Assembly (NCBI GenBank): GCA_943846745.1
Contig: OX044360.1
Location: forward strand, 1,240,001-1,304,000
Source of the DNA: Opacimonas sp002292215
GTDB taxonomy: Bacteria > Pseudomonadota > Gammaproteobacteria > Enterobacterales > Alteromonadaceae
Direction of reading: 5' to 3'
Length of the DNA: 64,000 nt
In this document: positions 45,205-54,681 of the stretch, piece by piece
Position numbering within the stretch: position 1 is the stretch's first letter
How the letters are laid out: each line of letters starts with the position of its first letter
Made by a program: the position numbers and the translations under genes
Notes under the pieces: generated by a model
The model's input: only the letters and a program-made list of their open reading frames with translations
Database searches by the model: none
Told to the model about the DNA's origin: nothing

Positions 45205-46299
45205 ATGTCTACTTATCAATTAGCAGTATTAGCTGGCGATGGTATCGGTCCAGAAATAATGGTCGAGGCCAACAAAGTATTGGATGCCATTGAACAGAAA
45301 TTTGGTCTAACTTTTACCCGAACCGCTTATCCTGTTGGTGGCTATGCGATTGATCACCACGGTCATGCATTACCAGAAGCGACATTGGCAGGTTGTGAAG
45401 CCGCCGATGCGATTCTATTTGGTTCAATTGGTGGCCCTAAGTGGGATGCCTTACCGCTAGATCAACGTCCTGAACGTGCTGCATTATTAAAATTACGTAG
45501 TCATTTTGATTTGTTCTCTAATCTTCGCCCAGCAAAAATTTATGCAGGCTTAGAAGACTTATCTCCGCTTCGCAAAGATATTTCCCATCGTGGTATGGAT
45601 ATATTAGTGGTGCGAGAATTAACCAGTGGTATTTATTTTGGTTTTCCAAAAGGAACCGAAGGCGAAGGTGAAGAAGAATTCGCCTTTGATACCATGCGTT
45701 ATACCCGTGCTGAAATTCGTCGTATCGCGATTTCTGCATTCCAAGCAGCTCAAAAACGCAATAAAAAAGTCACCTCTGTCGATAAAGCGAACGTCTTGGT
45801 ATGTAGCCGTTTATGGCGTGAAGTCACTGAAGAAGTCGCTAAAGACTTCCCTGAAGTCGAACTTGAACATATCTATATCGACAACGCTGCAATGCAATTA
45901 TTACGCGACCCCGCTCAGTATGATGTGATGTTATGCTCTAATTTGTTTGGTGATATTATTTCTGATGAATGTGCAATGTTAACTGGCTCGATGGGCTTGT
46001 TGCCATCTGCTAGTGTCAATGGCGCTGGTTTTGGTATGTTTGAACCTGCTGGTGGCAGTGCTCCGGATATCGCAGGTAAAGGCATTGCTAATCCAATCGC
46101 ACAAATTTTATCTGCTGCGATGTTATTGCGCTATTCATTAAACTTGAATGATGCTGCTGATGCGATTGAGCAAGCTGTGGTTAAAACACTTGAAGCGGGT
46201 ATCTTAACCGGCGAGTTACTCAGCGCAGAAGAGCGTCACAACGCAAGTTCAACTGCACAAGTTGGCGACTATATTACTCAACAAATTTTACAGGCATAA
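45205..46299 (+). CDS. leuB: 3-isopropylmalate dehydrogenase LeuB
   Basis: Oxidative decarboxylation of 3-isopropylmalate with NAD+. The 364 residues show LAGDGIGPEIMVEA, RPAKIYAGLEDLSPLR, RELTSGIYFGFPKG and the metal-site block CSNLFGDIISDECAMLTGSMGLLPSAS. Its ATG follows the leuA stop directly, with AGGAG inside the end of leuA. Confidence 0.98.
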   Translation: MSTYQLAVLAGDGIGPEIMVEANKVLDAIEQKFGLTFTRTAYPVGGYAIDHHGHALPEATLAGCEAADAILFGSIGGPKWDALPLDQRPERAALLKLRSHFDLFSNLRPAKIYAGLEDLSPLRKDISHRGMDILVVRELTSGIYFGFPKGTEGEGEEEFAFDTMRYTRAEIRRIAISAFQAAQKRNKKVTSVDKANVLVCSRLWREVTEEVAKDFPEVELEHIYIDNAAMQLLRDPAQYDVMLCSNLFGDIISDECAMLTGSMGLLPSASVNGAGFGMFEPAGGSAPDIAGKGIANPIAQILSAAMLLRYSLNLNDAADAIEQAVVKTLEAGILTGELLSAEERHNASSTAQVGDYITQQILQA

Positions 46300-46310
46300 G
46301 GACACACCTC

Positions 46311-47714
46311 ATGGCTAAAACACTTTATGACAAAATTTGGGATGCGCATATTGTTTCGCAAGTTGGCGCAGACACCTTATTATATATTGACCGTCATCTG
46401 ATCCACGAAGTCACAACGCCACAGGCGTTTGCCGGACTCAATGACAAAGGTCGCAAAGTTCGTTGCCCAGAAAAAACGGTAGCAACAATGGATCATTCTA
46501 TCTCGACGCGTTCTTTGGCGCTTGATGCATGTGGTCCTGCGAATCAATTACAACTACAAACGTTATTACAAAACTGTGAAGATCACGGCATAACGCTCTA
46601 CCCTGTTGGTCATCAAAAACAAGGAATTATTCATGTTATGGCGCCGGAACTAGGTGCGATACAACCTGGTCATACCGTTGTCTGTGGTGATTCACATACG
46701 GCAACGCATGGTGCGTTCGGTGCGTTAGCATTTGGTATTGGTACATCAGAAGTAGAACACGTGTTTGCGACACAAACGTTACGTCAATCTAAAGCCAAAA
46801 ACTTAAAAGTCGAAGTGACGGGTAAGTTACCCATCGGTGTCACAGCCAAAGATATTATCTTAGCTATCATTGGTGAACTTGGCCATGCTGGTGCGACCGG
46901 TTATGTCATTGAATATTGTGGTGATACCATTGCGGCACTTTCAATGGAAGAGCGTATGACGATTTGTAATATGTCGATCGAAGGCGGAGCAAAAGCAGGC
47001 TTAGTCGCGCCAGATCAAACGACCTATGACTACATCAAAGGCCGTGAAAAAGCACCACAAGGGGCGGATTGGGATGCCGCAGTCGCCTATTGGGATACAT
47101 TGTTTACCGATACCGATGCGCACTTTGATCGTACCGTTACGTTACAAGCCAAAGATATTAAACCGCAAGTGACATGGGGCACTAACCCTGGTCAGGTGAT
47201 TGGCGTGGATGATTTAATCCCTGCTCCGACTGATTTCAGTGATCCGATCACGCGTGAATCAGCGATCAAAGCACTGAAATATATGGACTTGACGCCGGGT
47301 CAAAAACTGTCTGATCTTGACGTATCCCATGTTTTTATTGGTTCGTGTACTAATTCACGCATCGAAGATCTACGTGCAGCAGCCAGTGTTGCTAAGCGTG
47401 GTCATGTTGCCAACCATGTTACTGCGATTATTGTTCCAGGATCAGCCGCTGTTAAACTACAAGCAGAACAAGAAGGGTTAGATAAAGTCTTTTTAGATGC
47501 TGGCTTTGAATGGCGATTACCTGGTTGTTCTATGTGCTTAGGCATGAATGATGATTTACTCAAAGAAGGCGATCGTTGTGCATCAACATCGAACCGCAAT
47601 TTTGAAGGTCGTCAAGGACGTGGTGCTCGCACCCACTTAGTCAGCCCAGCAATGGCCGCGGCTGCCGCTATCAACGGTAAATTTACCGATGTCCGTCAAT
47701 TTGAGGAACAATAA
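46311..47714 (+). CDS. leuC: 3-isopropylmalate dehydratase large subunit LeuC
   Basis: The aconitase-family subunit that holds the [4Fe-4S] cluster. The 467 residues carry VVCGDSHTATHGAFGALAFGIGTSEVEHV, the cluster ligand in FIGSCTNSRIEDLRAAA and the CxxC pair in LPGCSMCLGMN. It pairs with LeuD; the genes overlap by one base. Confidence 0.98.
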   Translation: MAKTLYDKIWDAHIVSQVGADTLLYIDRHLIHEVTTPQAFAGLNDKGRKVRCPEKTVATMDHSISTRSLALDACGPANQLQLQTLLQNCEDHGITLYPVGHQKQGIIHVMAPELGAIQPGHTVVCGDSHTATHGAFGALAFGIGTSEVEHVFATQTLRQSKAKNLKVEVTGKLPIGVTAKDIILAIIGELGHAGATGYVIEYCGDTIAALSMEERMTICNMSIEGGAKAGLVAPDQTTYDYIKGREKAPQGADWDAAVAYWDTLFTDTDAHFDRTVTLQAKDIKPQVTWGTNPGQVIGVDDLIPAPTDFSDPITRESAIKALKYMDLTPGQKLSDLDVSHVFIGSCTNSRIEDLRAAASVAKRGHVANHVTAIIVPGSAAVKLQAEQEGLDKVFLDAGFEWRLPGCSMCLGMNDDLLKEGDRCASTSNRNFEGRQGRGARTHLVSPAMAAAAAINGKFTDVRQFEEQ

Positions 47715-48313
47715 TGCAACCAATTACCGTTCACACAGGCACGATGGTGCCACTAGATACCGCCAATATTGATACCGATCAGATCATTCCTAAGCAGTTT
47801 TTGACCGGCGTGACACGCCAAGGTTATGGCAAACACTTATTTCATGATTGGCGCTACCTTGATCAACATGAGCAAGTATTGAACCCTGAGTTTAATTTAA
47901 ATAAGCCAGAATATGCCGGCGCGAGTGTCTTGATCACCCGTGAAAACTTTGGCTGCGGCTCTTCACGTGAGCATGCACCATGGGCCTTGATGGACTTTGG
48001 TATACAAGTGATTATTGCGACCAGCTTTGCCGATATTTTTTATGGTAATGCGATCAACAACAGCATGTTACCGATCCGCTTAGCATCAAACGAGATGGAT
48101 CAGTTATTTGCGGCGTTAGCGCAAGATAGCAATGCATCAGTGACGATTGATTTGAGCCTACAAAGTGTGGTTTGTGGCGAGCTTGAGTTTAGCTTTGACA
48201 TTGCACCACATCACAAAAATAACCTAATTAAAGGGTTAGATGCGATTGGTCAAACGTTAGAACATGCTGATGCTATCGCGACTTATGAGCAACAACTAGC
48301 AAGTTGGCAATAA
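47714..48313 (+). CDS. leuD: 3-isopropylmalate dehydratase small subunit LeuD
   Basis: The 199-residue swivel-domain subunit that completes the isomerase active site with LeuC. It shows DTDQIIPKQFL, the active-site loop ENFGCGSSREHAPWALMDFG and ATSFADIFYGNAINNSMLPIRL. It is the last gene of leuABCD and is convergent with hemW; no strong terminator is seen in the 33-bp gap. Confidence 0.98.
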   Translation: MQPITVHTGTMVPLDTANIDTDQIIPKQFLTGVTRQGYGKHLFHDWRYLDQHEQVLNPEFNLNKPEYAGASVLITRENFGCGSSREHAPWALMDFGIQVIIATSFADIFYGNAINNSMLPIRLASNEMDQLFAALAQDSNASVTIDLSLQSVVCGELEFSFDIAPHHKNNLIKGLDAIGQTLEHADAIATYEQQLASWQ

Positions 48314-48346
48314 TAGCTGAAATACGAGCTTAATCTGAGCGGTTAG

Positions 48347-49495
48347 TTAATCGACTAACTGCTCAAGTAACGTATTCAAATACCGTCGCCCAAGTGGAGT
48401 CACCTGCCAATGCTCATTGGCAATGCTTAATAATCCGTTATCTTGGGCTTTGTTCATCATTGTTGTGATTGAGCTAGGCAAACTTTCTCCGGTCTTAATT
48501 TGATACTCATCATGCGGACACGCCTCAACTAAGCGTAAACGATTCATAAAAAACTCAAACGGATAATCATCCATCTCGACATACCACTGTTTGAGCTGAT
48601 AATCGCGGCCAATTTGCATGTAGCCTTTAGGATGTTTTATTTTTTCCGTGCGCAAAATACCTTTGTCGGTGGTGATTTTACCATGTGCACCACAGCCTAT
48701 TCCTAGATAATCACCAAAGCGCCAATAGTTTAAATTATGCTGACATTGCTGTCCGGCTTGCGCGTATCCAGAAATCTCATATTGTTCATAACCAGCTTCA
48801 CGTAATAACACTTCGCCCTGCTCTTGGATTGCCCAAAGCGTATCATCATCAGGCAGTGTGGGTGGACGAGAATGAAACGACGTATTCGGCTCTATGGTCA
48901 GTTGATACCAAGACAAATGCTTCGGGTTCAGCGCAATCGCTTGAGTTAAGTCATTTAAGCCTTGTGTTAAGGACTGTTCAGGTAAACCGTGCATAATATC
49001 AACGTTAAAGCTATTTAACGCAACCTCATGTGCCTGAGCGATAGCATAGCGCGCTTGATCGGCATCATGGATCCTTCCTAAGGCAGCTAGCTGAGGCTCA
49101 TTGAAACTTTGTACCCCAATCGAAATTCGATTCACACCACCGGCAACAAATCCTGCGAATTTTCCCGTTTCAACGGTGCCGGGGTTAGCTTCTAACGTCA
49201 CTTCAGCATTATGTGCTAACGGTAAAATTTGACGCACGCCTTGTAATAAGCGCGCCAATGCGTCGCTAGATAATAAACTTGGTGTACCGCCACCGATAAA
49301 AATAGTGTGAATTTCACGGCCTTGCGCAAGGTGCGCATCGGCACGTAAATCATCTAATAAGTGTGCGACATATTCTTTTTCTGGGATGCCGCCTTTGAGA
49401 GTATGTGAATTAAAATCACAATACGGGCATTTTTGAACGCACCAAGGAATGTGGATATATAACGATAAAGGGATCGCTTGGATGTTATCGACCAA
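48347..49495 (-). CDS. hemW: Radical-SAM haem chaperone HemW
   Basis: A HemW/HemN-like radical-SAM protein that inserts haem into respiratory enzymes; it is often mislabelled as coproporphyrinogen oxidase. The 382 residues hold CxxxCxxC at Cys19, Cys23 and Cys26 (HIPWCVQKCPYCDFNSH), then FIGGGTPSLLS and RISIGVQSF. The C-terminal HemN domain starts near residue 300. The true HemN N-terminal extension is absent. The start is TTG at 49495, inside the 3' end of rdgB (11-bp overlap); no ATG precedes the conserved SLYIHIPWC. Confidence 0.93.
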   Translation of the reverse strand: MVDNIQAIPLSLYIHIPWCVQKCPYCDFNSHTLKGGIPEKEYVAHLLDDLRADAHLAQGREIHTIFIGGGTPSLLSSDALARLLQGVRQILPLAHNAEVTLEANPGTVETGKFAGFVAGGVNRISIGVQSFNEPQLAALGRIHDADQARYAIAQAHEVALNSFNVDIMHGLPEQSLTQGLNDLTQAIALNPKHLSWYQLTIEPNTSFHSRPPTLPDDDTLWAIQEQGEVLLREAGYEQYEISGYAQAGQQCQHNLNYWRFGDYLGIGCGAHGKITTDKGILRTEKIKHPKGYMQIGRDYQLKQWYVEMDDYPFEFFMNRLRLVEACPHDEYQIKTGESLPSSITTMMNKAQDNGLLSIANEHWQVTPLGRRYLNTLLEQLVD

Positions 49496-50102
49496 GTAAT
49501 GACTCCATCTCTTTGATCAATAACGCCAATGCTTGAGCACGATGGCTGACAGTCGATTTTTCTGATTTTTCACATTCAGCGGCGTGTTTGTTTAAGGTCG
49601 GACAATAGAATACCGGATCATAACCAAACCCCTGCTCTCCTGCACGCTGCGTTGCAATTTTTCCATGCCATTGACCTTGGCAAATAATAGGTGTTGGATC
49701 TGCATGATGACGCATAAACACCAAAACACACATAAAATGCGCAGTTCGCTGAGGCGCAGCAACATCGCTTAACGCCGCCAACAAGGCGTCGATATTACCC
49801 GCATCCGTCGCATCGTCAGCACCTGGAGTTGTTTCACTATATCGAGAAGAATAAATTCCTGGTGCACCGTCCAATGCATCCACGACTAAGCCTGAATCAT
49901 CGGATAATGCAGGTAACCCTGTTACTTTGGCTGCATGGCGTGCTTTGATAATCGCGTTTTCAACAAAGGTCGTGCCCGTTTCTGGGACATCTTGTACGCC
50001 TAACTCACCTTGCGCCACAATACGGATATGATATTGCTCAAACAAATGGGCAAATTCATTGAGTTTGCCCTGATTGCCACTGGCTAATACAATTTTATCC
50101 AT
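49485..50102 (-). CDS. rdgB: dITP/XTP pyrophosphatase RdgB
   Basis: Hydrolyses non-canonical purine triphosphates (dITP, XTP) to keep them out of DNA. The 205 residues include the start VLASGNQGKLNEF, the catalytic region ALSDDSGLVVDALDGAPGIYSSRYS, GEQGFGYDPVFYCP and SHRAQAL. The gene overlaps srmB (8 bp) and hemW; rdgB-hemW adjacency is usual in gammaproteobacteria. Confidence 0.96.
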   Translation of the reverse strand: MDKIVLASGNQGKLNEFAHLFEQYHIRIVAQGELGVQDVPETGTTFVENAIIKARHAAKVTGLPALSDDSGLVVDALDGAPGIYSSRYSETTPGADDATDAGNIDALLAALSDVAAPQRTAHFMCVLVFMRHHADPTPIICQGQWHGKIATQRAGEQGFGYDPVFYCPTLNKHAAECEKSEKSTVSHRAQALALLIKEMESLLGR

Positions 50103-51360
50103 CTTGCTTGCGCGAGGTAATGTTTTTACCGCGACCTTTTTTCTTCTTCGCCTTACCTGATTTCTTGGCAGCTTTTTTGGCTTTGGCTAACCGGCTCTTT
50201 TTCGGTTTTTTGATACTTGGTGCTTTGTGTTTTGGACGCAGCTCTTCAATCACACGAGGCTTAATGACTTCTTTGATATAGCGAGCGATACGGCTGAGCA
50301 TAGCAAAATCATGCGCTTCAACAATTGATATCGCAGTGCCTTTAGCACCCGCTCGACCCGTTCGGCCAATACGATGTAAATACACATCACTGGTACGCGG
50401 CATATCAAAGTTAATGACATGCGAAATATCCTCAACATCAATGCCACGTGCAGCCACATCTGTTGCTAATAAAATTTTAATTTCACCACTTTTAAAGCGA
50501 CTCATTGCCTCGTTACGTTTATCTTGCGGCATTTCACCTTGTAACCAAACGACATTGATTTGATCCGCCGCTAAACGGTCTTTAAGTTGCTGTAGACGCT
50601 CACGCGTTTTCACAAAAACAATCGCAGATTCAGCTTGTTCCGTTAGAATGTGTTTGAGGATCTGGTATTTGTGCTGAACATCATCGGCTAAGTGATACCA
50701 TTGATGAATTTTTGCTTTTTCTTTGCGTGAAGGATCAACCGTTAATGACTCAGGGTTGACCAAAATGTCTTTTGAAAACTGTGCAATTCCTGGCCCTTCG
50801 AGCGTCGCAGAAAACAACATCGACTGTTTACGCCAGCGTGCTTCAGTTGCAATTTGATTAACGATACTGCGAAAGCCCATGTCCAACATACGATCGGCTT
50901 CATCTAATATCAGCAGCTCTATATCACGACAATCAAATGATTCTTTTTCGATGTGTTCGAATAACCGACCAGGTGTGGCGACTAAAATATCCAAGCTTTT
51001 AGCTAACGTATCTCGGTCAGTACCATAGTTAATGCCACCTGTAATAACACCGCACACAATATTGGTATGTTGGGTAATTTCCAAGGCATGCTCATAGGTT
51101 TGAATAGCCAGCTCTCGGGTAGGCGATAAAATCAAAATTCGTGTTGCGCCATGGTACTCACGCGGAAAATCGAGCAAAAATTGAGCACACGGTAATAAGA
51201 AAGCAGCCGTCTTTCCCGTTCCTGTCGGTGCGGAAGCTAAAATATCACGCCCTTCCATAGCAACAGGAATAACGGTCGATTGGATACTCGTTGGCGTCGT
51301 GAAGCCCATATCAGTGAGGGCGCGGATTAAATCAGGGTGCAGTTCTAACTGTTCAAACAT
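50095..51360 (-). CDS. srmB: DEAD-box RNA helicase SrmB
   Basis: An ATP-dependent RNA helicase of early 50S ribosome assembly. The 421 residues have the Q motif, Walker A (SAPTGTGKTAAFLLP), DEAD (LILDEADRMLDMGF), SAT (FSATLEG) and HRIGRTGRAG. The segment RWRKQ.LFSATLE...KIHQWYH and the lysine-rich tail (SRLAKAKKAAKKSGKAKKKKGRGK) fit SrmB better than RhlE, RhlB or DeaD. A 42-bp gap separates it from cca upstream. Confidence 0.9.
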   Translation of the reverse strand: MFEQLELHPDLIRALTDMGFTTPTSIQSTVIPVAMEGRDILASAPTGTGKTAAFLLPCAQFLLDFPREYHGATRILILSPTRELAIQTYEHALEITQHTNIVCGVITGGINYGTDRDTLAKSLDILVATPGRLFEHIEKESFDCRDIELLILDEADRMLDMGFRSIVNQIATEARWRKQSMLFSATLEGPGIAQFSKDILVNPESLTVDPSRKEKAKIHQWYHLADDVQHKYQILKHILTEQAESAIVFVKTRERLQQLKDRLAADQINVVWLQGEMPQDKRNEAMSRFKSGEIKILLATDVAARGIDVEDISHVINFDMPRTSDVYLHRIGRTGRAGAKGTAISIVEAHDFAMLSRIARYIKEVIKPRVIEELRPKHKAPSIKKPKKSRLAKAKKAAKKSGKAKKKKGRGKNITSRKQDG

Positions 51361-51401
51361 AAAATCTTCAGATGGATAAAATACTGGGTAAGTTTACCAC
51401 A

Positions 51402-52559
51402 TCATCCTGATTTTGCGCGAAGCAAAGCGTTAATTTGTGCTAATTGTGCCGCTTGGAGTTGGGTTTTGATTTCTATACCGGTAAAGCCTTGAGCAATGAT
51501 ATCTTTGACATTGACGGCTAACATCGCTGTGATCGCGTTTTCTAACAAGGTAAAATTGGTCCTAAGTGTATTATTAGGTACTCTAGCTTGGGCATAACAC
51601 AGAATGACTTGCATCGTTAAGCGCAGTCGTTGAGGGCGACGCTGGACATCGCAATGCAGCAGTAAAAGTAATATCTGCTGTGCATTAAGTTGCTCGATAT
51701 GCAACAGTGTTTCAATATGTGATTGAGCTAACACAATACAATCATGAACATGATTAGGCAAAGGTAACACTTGGCACCACTTGGCTACTTTTTCAGGTGG
51801 GCAATCTAATGTGATTAACGCACTGGCGATAGCGAGCTGATTTTCCTCTCCCATGTTGGTTTTCTGGGCTAATTCTTGTAAATAGCTAAAAGCAGGGGCA
51901 AGACTGTCTATCTGCTCCATAGATGCAGTTAAATCGATAAACCAAGGGGATAACGCATCTGCTTGCACCAGCACTAGAAAATACTCGGTCGGTGAAGTTT
52001 CTAACAACGCACGAGCGGTTTCTTGCCAGACTCGCGGGGCAGCTAAGGCTGCTAGCTCAGTGGATTGGCCAATACGTTGCATTAACGCTAAGGTTTCAGG
52101 GGCGATGGTAAAACCGTACTCCTTGTATCGAGCCATGAACCGAGCGATGCGGATCACCCGTAAGGGATCTTCAATAAACGCATCCGACACATGCCTAAAT
52201 ACACGCTGTGCTAAATCATCTTGCCCATGATAAGGGTCAATGATGGTGCCCTGTTCATCCATTGCCATAGCATTAATAGTGAGGTCACGACGCGACAAAT
52301 CTTCTTCTAACGTCACGGTTTTATCCGTACAAAAACTAAAGCCCCCATACCCTTTGGCTATTTTGCGCTCAACTCGTGCCAATGCATATTCTTCCCGAGT
52401 CTTAGGGTGTAAAAATACAGGAAAGTCTTTGCCTACTGGAATATAACCCAAGGCGACAAGCTCGTTGGCACTGGCCCCGACGACCACGTAATCACGGTCT
52501 TTGATGGGTCGTTGCAATAGGTTGTCGCGCACTGCGCCACCAACAAGATAAGTTTGCAT
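51402..52559 (-). CDS. cca: CCA tRNA nucleotidyltransferase, form without HD domain
   Basis: Adds or repairs the 3' CCA of tRNAs. About 385 residues. The class II head domain is clear: YLVGGAVRDNLL, the metal aspartates in KDRDYVVVGA, RRDLTINAMAMDEQGTIIDPYHGQDDL, and EDPLRVIRIARFMARY for nucleotide selection. The C-terminal half lacks the HD phosphohydrolase motifs present in E. coli Cca, so repair phosphatase activity is not expected. The ATG at 52559 or the one directly before it is chosen; the frame is open to 52628. Confidence 0.92.
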   Translation of the reverse strand: MQTYLVGGAVRDNLLQRPIKDRDYVVVGASANELVALGYIPVGKDFPVFLHPKTREEYALARVERKIAKGYGGFSFCTDKTVTLEEDLSRRDLTINAMAMDEQGTIIDPYHGQDDLAQRVFRHVSDAFIEDPLRVIRIARFMARYKEYGFTIAPETLALMQRIGQSTELAALAAPRVWQETARALLETSPTEYFLVLVQADALSPWFIDLTASMEQIDSLAPAFSYLQELAQKTNMGEENQLAIASALITLDCPPEKVAKWCQVLPLPNHVHDCIVLAQSHIETLLHIEQLNAQQILLLLLHCDVQRRPQRLRLTMQVILCYAQARVPNNTLRTNFTLLENAITAMLAVNVKDIIAQGFTGIEIKTQLQAAQLAQINALLRAKSG

Positions 52560-52726
52560 CATAATTTGAGAATGGTAATAAATTGAATTAATTAACTTAT
52601 TATGCACTCGCTTTGTATGTATATCCAATTTTTGATGGATCTTTATCAGTTAAGTCTTTGACATATAGCCCAAAGCTGTTTAGCTTATACCCCATAATAA
52701 CAACACGACTGGAGTGACGGCTGCAC

Positions 52727-53644
52727 ATGTATCTGTCTTACTTTGGATTATCCGATAATCCGTTTTCGATAGCACCCAATCCTGCTTATTTGTATATGAG
52801 TGCTCGACATAAAGAGGCACTAGCGCACTTAAATTTTGGTTTGCGAGAAAGTGGTGGCTTTGTCATGCTTACCGGCGAAGTGGGCACAGGAAAGACGACG
52901 GTATCACGTAAATTGTTGCAACAATTGCCTGAAAATACACAAGTAGCTATGATCCTCAATCCAACGTTATCCGCCCTTGAGCTACTAGCGACTGTATGTG
53001 ACGAGTTATCGATTGACTATGATTATCGACGTGCTAGTTTAAAGTACTTTACTGATTTAATCCTAGGTCACTTAGCGCTTAATCACAGCAAAAATATCAA
53101 TACCGTGTTGATTATCGATGAGGCACAGCATCTACTTCCTGAAGTACTCGAACAGTTACGGTTATTGACCAACCTTGAAACCAATCGTGAAAAGCTCCTT
53201 AAAGTCGTATTAATTGGTCAGCCTGAGTTACAAGCATTATTAAAACGCAACGAATTGCGCCAATTAGCCCAGCGTATTACCGCGCGTTATCATCTGCTGC
53301 CATTAAACGAAGATGAAGTTAAACAATATATTGCCCATCGCTTATCTGTGGCTGACGGCGATATTAGTATGTTTGCTCCAGCCACTATCAAAACAGTATT
53401 TACGATCACGGCGGGGATACCGCGGGTGATTAATTTGTTATGTGACCGTGCGTTAACATTGAGCTTTACTAAACAATCCGCAGTCGTGCCTAAGCATTTA
53501 TTTATCGCAGCAGCCAATCAAATATTGGGTGAAGATGTGGTCGCACAACGAATTGAGTTGCCCCATAAATGGTTACAAATAGGACTCTTAATTATCGCAC
53601 TTGCGTTAGGTTTTGGTATGGGAGGTGGATATGAGTTTTTCTAA
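52727..53644 (+). CDS. ExeA/GspA-like AAA ATPase with C-terminal membrane anchor
   Basis: An AAA ATPase of the ExeA type that helps assemble type II secretion or pilus machinery through the cell wall. The 305 residues start MYLSYFGLSDNPFSIAPNP, then Walker A GEVGTGKTT (50-58), Walker B VLIIDEAQHLLPE (about 127-139) and the ITAGIPRVINLLCDRAL sensor region. One hydrophobic segment is at the end (about 281-300). The periplasmic peptidoglycan-binding domain of full ExeA is missing. It overlaps the GspB-like gene by 14 bp. The chain ends naturally, so this is a short form rather than a truncation artefact. Confidence 0.85.
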   Translation: MYLSYFGLSDNPFSIAPNPAYLYMSARHKEALAHLNFGLRESGGFVMLTGEVGTGKTTVSRKLLQQLPENTQVAMILNPTLSALELLATVCDELSIDYDYRRASLKYFTDLILGHLALNHSKNINTVLIIDEAQHLLPEVLEQLRLLTNLETNREKLLKVVLIGQPELQALLKRNELRQLAQRITARYHLLPLNEDEVKQYIAHRLSVADGDISMFAPATIKTVFTITAGIPRVINLLCDRALTLSFTKQSAVVPKHLFIAAANQILGEDVVAQRIELPHKWLQIGLLIIALALGFGMGGGYEFF

Positions 53645-54665
53645 CCGCACTAACCCATTAGCGATTGATGATTTAAAACCCGGCATGGCAATTATTGCTA
53701 TCGAAGCTCAAAATGGGCCTGTCAAAATACGTAAATCAGGCTTAGTCAAAAGCCAAGATATGGTCAACGGCCTCAAAGAAATGGGCGTGTTGAGTCTCAA
53801 TATTGATTGGGATAATTCAATTGAAATCGATGATACTCCGCCACTAGCTGCAGATTTGCGGCACAGTCCATTGACCACTCGACAATTGTTCAATGATGAA
53901 CAAACAAGCAGAGTTAATAATGCAATGTCGGATCAATTTAATCGCAGTTTGTTTTTGCCCAGTTTACAAGCCTTGCCTTCGCAGTTTTCGGTGATAGGTA
54001 AATATAGTGCTCAATATGTGGGTATTTTGGCTTTGGGCTTAGCACTGGGTTATGGCGCGGCCAAATTATTACCCACGCCACATGAAGCGGTGGTGGCAAT
54101 AGTGACAGACTCGCCGGCAGCGCCTATGCCCGAAACCCCACAGCTTGAAACACCACTGCCTGAGACAATTATCCCCGAGGAAATAGTCGCAGAAACCATA
54201 CCCGCTGAGCCGATAGCGAGCGAGGATGAAGAGCAAGGTACCTTAGTCACGCAAGAACGGGAACAATCCGAGGAAGCACCAGTGTCAGCAGCGATGGCTA
54301 CCCGAGTTAATCAAGCATTAGAATCATTGGGTGGGTTGGATAACTTAACCGCAGCAGCAAACAACAAAGATAATTTAGCTCCTTCAGCATCGATGGAGCG
54401 CCCGACAACGATTGAAATAGTGGATCAAGTACAAGGCATCGCACAATTACCAGAGCATATATTGGTGCAATTACCGGCGATGGTCTTTTCTGCTCATATG
54501 TACAGTTCGACGGATGAAGATCGCTGGGTGCGGGTAAATAACCGTCGCCTACAAGAAGGCGGTAGCGTCGATAATAACGTGAGAATCGTACGGATTGAGC
54601 CACAGTATGTGGTGTTATCGTTTCGTGGTACTGAATTTAAAATGGCTGCGCTTACTGACTGGTAA
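53631..54665 (+). CDS. GspB-like protein with extra N-terminal DUF3391-like domain
   Basis: A 344-residue membrane protein. The N-terminal cytoplasmic part (about 9-60: LAIDDLKPGMAIIAIEAQNGPVKIRKSGLVKSQDMVNGLKEMGVLSLNID) resembles DUF3391, usually found before HD-GYP domains. One membrane span follows (about 123-142), then a Pro/Glu-rich linker. A C-terminal domain (VFSAHMYSSTDEDRWVRVNNRRLQEGGSVDNNVRIVRIEPQYVVLSFRGTEFKM) matches the GspB/PulB periplasmic domain. It is paired with the ExeA-like ATPase, the classic ExeAB arrangement. GGAGGT precedes the ATG. No other secretion genes are nearby. Confidence 0.8.
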   Translation: MSFSNRTNPLAIDDLKPGMAIIAIEAQNGPVKIRKSGLVKSQDMVNGLKEMGVLSLNIDWDNSIEIDDTPPLAADLRHSPLTTRQLFNDEQTSRVNNAMSDQFNRSLFLPSLQALPSQFSVIGKYSAQYVGILALGLALGYGAAKLLPTPHEAVVAIVTDSPAAPMPETPQLETPLPETIIPEEIVAETIPAEPIASEDEEQGTLVTQEREQSEEAPVSAAMATRVNQALESLGGLDNLTAAANNKDNLAPSASMERPTTIEIVDQVQGIAQLPEHILVQLPAMVFSAHMYSSTDEDRWVRVNNRRLQEGGSVDNNVRIVRIEPQYVVLSFRGTEFKMAALTDW

Positions 54666-54681
54666 GTGCTAGCTTAACACG

